From positions 20,104,773 to 20,168,772 of the forward strand of contig NC_049987.1 in assembly GCF_000003815.2 (NCBI RefSeq): 64,000 nt of DNA, written 5' to 3'. Each line of letters begins with the position of its first letter. Positions within the stretch are counted from its first letter, which is position 1. The notes under the pieces were generated by a model. It ran no database searches and had not been told where the DNA came from. It saw only the letters and a list, made by a program, of their open reading frames with translations. Below, piece after piece: positions 57,522 to 64,000 of the stretch. The translations under genes were made by a program, and so were the position numbers. The stretch comes from Branchiostoma floridae (lineage: Eukaryota > Chordata > Leptocardii > Amphioxiformes > Branchiostomatidae).

Positions 57522-57674
57522 TTAAGTTCCCTTTGGAGAAGCAGCCGGACCTGCCGAGCACTCCCCCAGCCTCTGGACGACAGCCAGCATCTCGGCCATC
57601 AGCCGCTGGAACCGGTTGTACCACACCTGCATCTCATCTGCCTTCTCGGCAACCCCTGATGACTCTGCAGCCTC
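57522..57674 (-). CDS. possible terminal exon of an unidentified gene
   Basis: After a splice acceptor (CACTAG) at 57675-57676 a 50-codon open frame ends in TAA at 57522. It reads ADEMQVWYNRFQRLMAEMLA in the middle, a helical, coiled-coil-like segment, and ends SPKGT. No family recognised. Higher coordinates are occupied by a LINE, so the rest of the gene would lie beyond the window, or this is a relic. GC content is higher than in the flanks, which favours real coding sequence. Confidence 0.4.
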   Translation of the reverse strand, partial: EAAESSGVAEKADEMQVWYNRFQRLMAEMLAVVQRLGECSAGPAASPKGT

Positions 57675-57788
57675 CTAGTGAGGATAAAGATGTAGTTAGT
57701 AAGTAAGTAAGGTTTATTATTCTCTGTGTAACGACCTCAGCCAAGCCCCCTGGGACACCAACTTCATCTTCGACACTATGGACGATAT

Positions 57789-58370
57789 CATTTGTGATGC
57801 GATATGAGACGGTGTCACATTGTTTTGCTTGACTGTGAATCGTAGACTATATTTAGCTGTAATATCTGTTGTTTTTCGTAAAGAGTTTGCTGCATTCCTG
57901 ATGTGTATTGGTATGCAAATTAGGCAAAGACACTTGCTGGTTCCAAACTGAAACGTTAATTGCATTACCGCCGGACTGGCGACAGAGTTGACTTGTCTGA
58001 GTTGGCAAACCTTTCCTGGCTGTTGACAGTGCTATTTCTGCCGTTCGTGATTTTTATTCAACAAACATTTGAAAGGAAACAGTCCTCAGACCGGGATCCA
58101 CCCGTTTTCTGTCGGTGGAGGTTTGCGCCTCAGACAGCGCCGCTCCATGCCCATGCAAGGTTCAGCTAGTTTTGCTTTTCATTTGTGATGCGATATGAGA
58201 CGATGTCACATCGTTCTGATTTATTGTGAACCGTAGACTAAATTTAGCTGTATTATTTGTTCTTGTTCGTAAAAGTGGTACCCAATTTCCGGCTGTGTAT
58301 TGGTATGCAAATTAGTCAAAGAACCCTGCCGAACTTCAAGCTGTAACGTTAATTAAATTAGCACCGCATG
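57789..58370 (+). repeat. tandemly repeated 5' UTR segments of the CR1-like LINE
   Basis: About 180 bp beginning CATTTGTGATGCGATATGAG at 57789 recurs at 58180 (391-bp step) with about 80-85% identity by eye, including TGTATTGGTATGCAAATTAG. They lie directly upstream of the LINE ORF and may be 5' UTR or promoter monomers. Confidence 0.7.
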
Positions 58371-58463
58371 CAGTAGCTGTAGAAATAATTGTGCAATACG
58401 CTTTGAACTACCGTGTATTTGTTATTGTTTTCCTGTATGATCGCAAGTAGCACTAACTAGACC

Positions 58464-61400
58464 ATGCTAGCTGTGAAAGGAGTTTGTCGTGTTGTGAAGG
58501 GGGCAGTAACCCTTGGTTTTCCTGTGACATTACTTGCTAGTATACTACTGTTAGCGGTGTTACCACGGCCAGTCGTTCTCCCTAAATGGGATAAGAGTAC
58601 TAGCATTGTAAACGCAGAGACAGGAACATGGATTACCCAGTCTCCCAACCTCGTAAAACTCAACCCTGGTCTGCTCGGAGTAAGGTCTCTTGCACCGTCA
58701 ACTACTTGTACAGACAGGCGTAGGCAAACTGTTAACATTCTTGTTTGTACCACACTACTGCTGGCTGGAGATATTGCCCCAAACCCTGGCCCAGTTGTAG
58801 ATGGACTGCCTCACTGGAGAAAGGGCCTGGTGTACGCCTTCTACAATGTGGTCTCTCTCTCGCGATATCTACATGAGATCCAGCAGTTACTCCTGAAGAA
58901 TACCCGTATACATGTACTAGGGCTAACTGAAACTCGCTTAAGTGACACCATTCCAGACACTCTCGTGGAGGTTAGCGGATACACCTTGTACAGGAAAGAC
59001 AGGGACCGGCATGGCGGGGGTGTGGGTGTATATGTCAAACAGACTATTCCAGCCCAGCGTCGATATGATCTTGAGCAGGCGGACGTCGAGGTTTGCTGTG
59101 TGGACATCAAGCCAAACAAGGCCCGTCAAACTCTGTTGGCTTGCATCTACCGCCCACCCAACGCTGGCTCTGAATGGAGAGACTCTGCAGAAGGACTTGT
59201 ACACAAACTCAACGCAACTGCTGAAGAAGAAAATGCAGATGTCATAATCATGGGGGACTTCAATTCAGACTTGTTAAAATCAACCCAAGCGTTGTCATCT
59301 GTGGAATTCCTAATGGGATTGTACCAGTTAGTACCTATCATACTTCAACCCACCCGCATAACAGAGTCCACAGAATCGTGTATTGACAATATGTTTGTAA
59401 CAAACCCAGACCGCTTCAGATCAAGTGCAAGTGTGGCATGGGGACCGTCGGACCACAACCTTATCCTGGCCTGTGCACAAGCAGGAAGAGAGGCATGCGG
59501 TACACGCTGGTGTGAATACAGGTCTTACAAGAAGTACACCCAACAATCTTTTATTGATGGACTCAAGTCAGTTCACTGGGATACAGTATTAGACTGCACT
59601 GATGTAACGGATGCTTGGGATGCTTTTAAGGATATTTTCCTGAATGTAGCTGACAAATTCGCTCCGCTGTGCAAGAGGAGAGTGAGGGATAACAACACTG
59701 TTGCTCCTTGGATGACGGACAGGGTAAAAAACATGATGGGGCGACGCGACGCAGCTAGACGCAAAGCAATCAAAACCAAGGAGGGAAAAGACTGGGAGGT
59801 CTACCGGGTGATAAGGAACCAGACAACATCAGCAGTCAGAAAGGCAAAGAAAATCCACTTTGCTGAAGCTGTGACAGAAGCGAAAGGAGATCAAAGCCTC
59901 ATGTGGAAAATTATTAACGCCTTCACAGGGAAATCCAAAGGGAAGTGTCAAGTTCAGAACTTGGCGAGACCTGACGGTACCAATATATCGGACCCCAGCG
60001 AAATGTCTCAAGAGTTCAATAGCTACTTCGCAACTTGTGCTACAAGCCTTGCCGATAGTATGCCAACCTCCCAGAAAGATCCTCTCCGACACATACCGGA
60101 GCCTAGTACAGAGTTCAGCTTTGAGTCAGTTGACGAATCGACAGTGCTAAGTGAACTTCTCAGATTGAAAGCAAAGAAGGCCACTGGGCTGGACAATATC
60201 CCCTCAAAACTGCTTAAGGACTCCGCCCCTGTCATTGTCAGACCACTGACACACATTTTTAACCTATCACTTGCCACGGGAGAAGTCCCTAGTGACTGGA
60301 AGACGGCAAAGATCACACCCATTTACAAGTCCGGTAATCGAACTAATGTGGCCAACTACCGTCCTGTCTCTGTACTGAGTGTAACATCCAAAGTGTTGGA
60401 AAAACTCGTTGGAAACCAAGTATCACGCTACATGGCCCAGAACAACCTTCTCACGGTATACCAAAGTGGGTTTCGGAGAAACCACAGTACTGCCTCTGCA
60501 GTTTTGAAGATTGTGGAGGACATTAGGTCGGCCATTAATAGTCGCCAGGTCACAGTTGCTCTCTTCCTAGACTTACGCAAAGCATTTGACACTGTGAATC
60601 ATGCCATTCTGTTGAGTAAGCTCAAGAAACTGGGTTTTGATAGGGATGCAACAAAATGGTTTACATCATACCTCTCTGGTCGCTCACAATGCACTAGTCT
60701 GCAAAGTCAATGTTCAGAGATGGCTGCAGTCACCTGCGGGGTACCACAGGGGAGCGTACTCGGTCCCTTGCTGTTTTGTTTATATGTCAACGACATGCCA
60801 CAGGTTCTAGAAAAATGCAAAATACACCTGTATGCAGACGACACCGCAATCTATTACTCGGCGGGCACGATGAAAGAGTGTGAAGAGGCAGTTTCCCAGG
60901 ATATGAAGAGAGTGTCAGACTGGTTAATTGATAATAGACTTTCTCTCCATCATGACAAGACAAAGTCTATGCTATTCGGGGTTCCTCAGAAGCTGAGACA
61001 TGTTGGGACAACAGTTCAGATCACAGACGGTGTTAACATTTATGAGCAAGTTAACACTTTCAAATATTTGGGCATCACTCTAGACCCATCGCTCCAGTGG
61101 TCAGCTCACATAACAAATATCACGAAAAAAATATTCAGTGGCCTCAGTGCAATGAGACGTGCAAAACCCTACGTAACAAAAGAAATATTACATACTATGT
61201 GTCAAACTTTGTTGTTGTCGCACTTGGACTACTGTGGCGCGGCGTGGTTGCCAAGCCTTGTACAGGGCAAGAAAACACAAATGCTGCAACTCGACAGGCT
61301 GCTGTTTAGAGCTGCAAGGATGATTACAGGCTACACACTCCGAGATCATGTCCCAGTTGGTAAACTGTTAGCGGAGGCGGGGTTGGTGTCGGTGAGAAAT

Positions 61401-61688
61401 CGGGCGGAAAAAATCAGTCTGGCCACAGTTTTCAATGCTGTACGAGGAAAAGCCCCTTTGTACATATCTGAAATGTTCAGGTGGAAGTCACCACCAACTA
61501 TAAGAGCTCGCACCCGCACGGCTGTTAAAATGTTCGCTGACTGGGACCCTCACCAGTTGAACTGTCCCGTAGCAAGCCTGAAGTGCTACGAGGGAAGCTT
61601 AAAATCTTTTGGCCCCCAACTGTGGAACAAACTGTCACTGAAGCACCGCAAGACTCTGGGACTGGTTAAGTTTATCAAGGAACTGTGA
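58464..61688 (+). CDS. CR1-like LINE ORF2: 2A-like motif, APE endonuclease and reverse transcriptase, intact
   Basis: An uninterrupted 1074-residue frame. The N-terminus has two hydrophobic stretches (LLASILLLAVLP, VNILVCTTLLLAG), the second running into GDIAPNPGP (about 102-110), a relative of the DxExNPGP ribosome-skipping 2A motif with Glu replaced by Ala. The endonuclease follows: LTETRLS, ACIYRPPN, MGDFNSD and the catalytic SDHNLI. The reverse transcriptase has ANYRPVSVLSV, FLDLRKAFDTVNH, GVPQGSVLGPLLF and the catalytic LYADDTAIY. The C-terminal LDYCGAAWLPS and GPQLWNKLSL blocks are complete. The 3' UTR runs to a TAAA-rich tail at about 61881. All catalytic motifs are intact, so the copy could be active; the ATG was chosen as the first in frame. 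Confidence 0.93.
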   Translation: MLAVKGVCRVVKGAVTLGFPVTLLASILLLAVLPRPVVLPKWDKSTSIVNAETGTWITQSPNLVKLNPGLLGVRSLAPSTTCTDRRRQTVNILVCTTLLLAGDIAPNPGPVVDGLPHWRKGLVYAFYNVVSLSRYLHEIQQLLLKNTRIHVLGLTETRLSDTIPDTLVEVSGYTLYRKDRDRHGGGVGVYVKQTIPAQRRYDLEQADVEVCCVDIKPNKARQTLLACIYRPPNAGSEWRDSAEGLVHKLNATAEEENADVIIMGDFNSDLLKSTQALSSVEFLMGLYQLVPIILQPTRITESTESCIDNMFVTNPDRFRSSASVAWGPSDHNLILACAQAGREACGTRWCEYRSYKKYTQQSFIDGLKSVHWDTVLDCTDVTDAWDAFKDIFLNVADKFAPLCKRRVRDNNTVAPWMTDRVKNMMGRRDAARRKAIKTKEGKDWEVYRVIRNQTTSAVRKAKKIHFAEAVTEAKGDQSLMWKIINAFTGKSKGKCQVQNLARPDGTNISDPSEMSQEFNSYFATCATSLADSMPTSQKDPLRHIPEPSTEFSFESVDESTVLSELLRLKAKKATGLDNIPSKLLKDSAPVIVRPLTHIFNLSLATGEVPSDWKTAKITPIYKSGNRTNVANYRPVSVLSVTSKVLEKLVGNQVSRYMAQNNLLTVYQSGFRRNHSTASAVLKIVEDIRSAINSRQVTVALFLDLRKAFDTVNHAILLSKLKKLGFDRDATKWFTSYLSGRSQCTSLQSQCSEMAAVTCGVPQGSVLGPLLFCLYVNDMPQVLEKCKIHLYADDTAIYYSAGTMKECEEAVSQDMKRVSDWLIDNRLSLHHDKTKSMLFGVPQKLRHVGTTVQITDGVNIYEQVNTFKYLGITLDPSLQWSAHITNITKKIFSGLSAMRRAKPYVTKEILHTMCQTLLLSHLDYCGAAWLPSLVQGKKTQMLQLDRLLFRAARMITGYTLRDHVPVGKLLAEAGLVSVRNRAEKISLATVFNAVRGKAPLYISEMFRWKSPPTIRARTRTAVKMFADWDPHQLNCPVASLKCYEGSLKSFGPQLWNKLSLKHRKTLGLVKFIKEL

Positions 61689-61904
61689 GGTCTAGATGGA
61701 AATGACAAGTGAAATTGTGAGTTTTGATATGTCGTTTTGTGGTTATGCACTATTGTATGTGTTATTGTAATATTGCAAAGTTTTAAATTGTATTTTTGTT
61801 TACCCAGCATTGCCTGAAAAACAGGTTGTTATGTACCTGAGTGTTACTGCTGGTAAAATAAATAAACTAAAAATAAACTAAATATCTGGAACTCTTGGTA
61901 CACC

Positions 61905-63924
61905 ATGTTTATGGACATATGCCGACAGCACATTCCACACAAACTAATCTCTGTCAATAGAACAGCCAAACCATGGATCCATCAAAACAAAGAGATCAAA
62001 GCGGCCATCCGACGAAAGCACCGGCTCCACTCCAGAGCCAAAAGCAAAAACACTCCTGAAGCCTGGTCTGCCTACAGGAAACAAAGAAACCTGGTCACCA
62101 CCCTCACCAGAAACGCAGAGGCGGCATACATCCAAGAAGTGACGGAAGATGTAGAAGCTGGAAACACAAGGCGCTTCTTCTCCTTTGCCAAATCTGCTTT
62201 AGGAAAGGCGTCAACTGGCATCCCAGCACTCAAAGATGGGACAGATATTATTGAAAGACCCGAAGACAAGGCAAATGCCCTCAACAACTTTTTCATACAA
62301 CAGACTGACCTAAACGACAGGAACGACTCCCCTCCCACCTTCCAACCAACGACAATCCCTGAAACAACACTAAGCAATCTTCAACTGACTGTAGACGAAG
62401 TGCGACAGCAATTGAAAACGCTAAAGGTGGGCAAGTCCTGCGGTCCAGACAACATCACTCCAAACCTTCTCCGACAGGTAGCTGACACCATATGTGCACC
62501 CCTCACCCGGCTATTCAACACATCACTCAGCCTTGGTCAAGTTCCTTCCGGTTGGAAAGAGGCCAATGTAACCCCCATCCACAAATCCGGCAGCCGTCAC
62601 CTCACCAACAACTACAGGCCGATTTCCCTGCTCAACATTGTTCCCAAAGTACTAGAGTCACTAGTCAACAAACATCTAATTAAACAAATCAATCCCGTAT
62701 TGTCAAACCACCAGAGCGGATTCAGAGCCCATGACAACACCACACTCCAACTAGCCCGGCTTGTAGAGGAATGGACCCGGGCTATGGACAGAGGGGAAAT
62801 AGTGGGATGCGTGTTTCTCGACCTGCGAAAGGCATTCGACAAAGTATGGCACCAAGGGCTCTTGACCAAAATCCGTGCCCACGGAGTACGTGGAACCATG
62901 CTGAACTGGTTCCATAGCTACTTGTCGGACAGACGTCAACGAGTCGTCATCCAGGGCGGAACATCCGAATGGAAATCTCCTCTCGCGGGTGTCCCACAAG
63001 GTTCCGTACTAGGTCCCACCCTCTTCATCCTCTACATCAACGATTTACCCTCCTGCTGCACACAGTCCGACGCAAACCTGTTCGCCGACGACACATCACT
63101 CTCAACCAGCAACCGATCCATCCAACGTGTAGTCACCTCACTCAACACGGACCTACGGTCGGTTTCAAACTGGCTAACAATCTGGAAGCTAGAAGCCAAC
63201 GAGGACAAATGCAAAGTGATGTTCATCACAACCCGCACTCTCCCTAGACCCCCTGCTCCAGTCATACTAGGCGGTAGTACCCTACAAGTCGTTACTAGCT
63301 ACAAACACCTGGGTGTCACCTTAACCAACACTCTTTCCTGGTCTAAACACATTGAAACAACCTCCACCAAGTCAAGAAGATCTGCTGGCCTACTGTGTGC
63401 ACTGAGAAAGAAGGTACCAAAGGATATCCTGCTCAGACTCTACAAAACCATCACCAGACCTGGTCTGGAGTACGCTGACATCGTTTGGGCTGGACTCACC
63501 AAGCGCGACGAAACAAAACTGGAATCAGTTCAATACCAAACTGCCAGAATAATCAGCGGACAACATGGACTCCCGTAACCCGTCATACCAATCCCTGTAC
63601 ACCCAGTTATCCCTTCCATCACTACAGTTCAGACGACAATTCCACACCGCTGTCACCCTGTACAAGCTCCTCAACGGACACTGCCCTCCACACCTTCAAT
63701 CCCTGGTTCCCAGAACCCGTGCATCTGCCACTGAGTCACGTTACTCCCTCAGGAACAGCGACCACCTGACATCTGAACTCACTAAGTCCACCAGAGGCCA
63801 GAGAACATTCATCTACAGAGCAACAGCACTCTGGAACACTCTCCCTACTGCTACTCGCACAGCCACCTCTACTGCTTCCTTCAAAAGAAAACTGTGGGAA
63901 TGCCTAGGCGACCCTTACGCATAG
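61905..63924 (+). pseudogene. 5'-truncated LINE reverse transcriptase with a frameshift
   Basis: Begins immediately after the tail of the previous LINE. The frame 61905-63578 has NYRPISLLNIV, FLDLRKAFDKVWH, GVPQGSVLGPTLF and LFADDTSL, then hits a stop after ISGQHGLP; the C-terminal part continues in another frame to 63924 with LYTQLSLPSLQFRRQF and RATALWNTLPTATR. One indel near 63565-63578 therefore breaks the ORF. The endonuclease is missing. It is clearly a different lineage from the copy at 58464 and from the one at 18-2009. The 3' UTR reaches the window edge. Confidence 0.85.
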
Positions 63925-64000
63925 CCATACACGTGTATATACAGACCCTGACCTCTCATTGTAAATATTGTTGTTGATAAGTGATGTTATATATTCCATT

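Overview
The window is nuclear DNA of an invertebrate deuterostome, most likely a lancelet (amphioxus, Branchiostoma). The grounds are short exons split by small GT-AG introns, CDC5L and DONSON orthologues close to their vertebrate counterparts, a death-domain exon, paired matrix metalloproteinase genes, CR1-like retrotransposons (one with a 2A-like motif), tRNA- and 5S-derived SINEs, and very many foldback mini-transposons. This is inference from sequence content; no database was searched.

Layout. 1-2.1 kb: 3' part of a CR1-like LINE lying in an intron of CDC5L. 2.2-11.8 kb (minus): CDC5L, the Myb-repeat core protein of the Prp19 spliceosome complex, 15 clean coding exons plus one damaged; its last exons lie off the left edge. 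12.0-19.4 kb: an apparently complete 7.4 kb DNA transposon with terminal inverted repeats, carrying two convergent multi-exon genes: a SWIM-YqaJ-PHD nuclease-like protein (plus) and a THAP-DDE transposase (minus). It sits between the start codons of CDC5L (minus) and DONSON (plus), which would otherwise be about 0.5 kb apart head to head. 19.7-26.1 kb (plus): complete DONSON, the replication-fork and helicase-assembly factor. 26.1-33.6 kb: mostly non-coding, with a 76-bp minisatellite and a death-domain terminal exon (minus). 33.6-42.9 kb (minus) and 48.7-55.9 kb (plus): two paralogous, head-to-head secreted matrix metalloproteinases with prodomain, catalytic domain and four hemopexin blades. 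55.9-57.7 kb: foldback elements and one possible terminal exon. 57.7-64 kb: a nearly full-length CR1-like LINE with an intact 1074-residue ORF, followed directly by a 5'-truncated, frameshifted LINE of a different type.

The most interesting parts are (1) the two-gene transposon, apparently of the type called ISL2EU in the repeat literature, whose accessory nuclease has a PHD finger; (2) a repeated pattern in which host exon edges (CDC5L exons, the death-domain exon, MMP exons) have been tandemly or invertedly duplicated into neighbouring introns; (3) a small foldback family with TAGCCTG ends and perfect 9-bp target duplications. One 100-N gap lies at 40275-40374.
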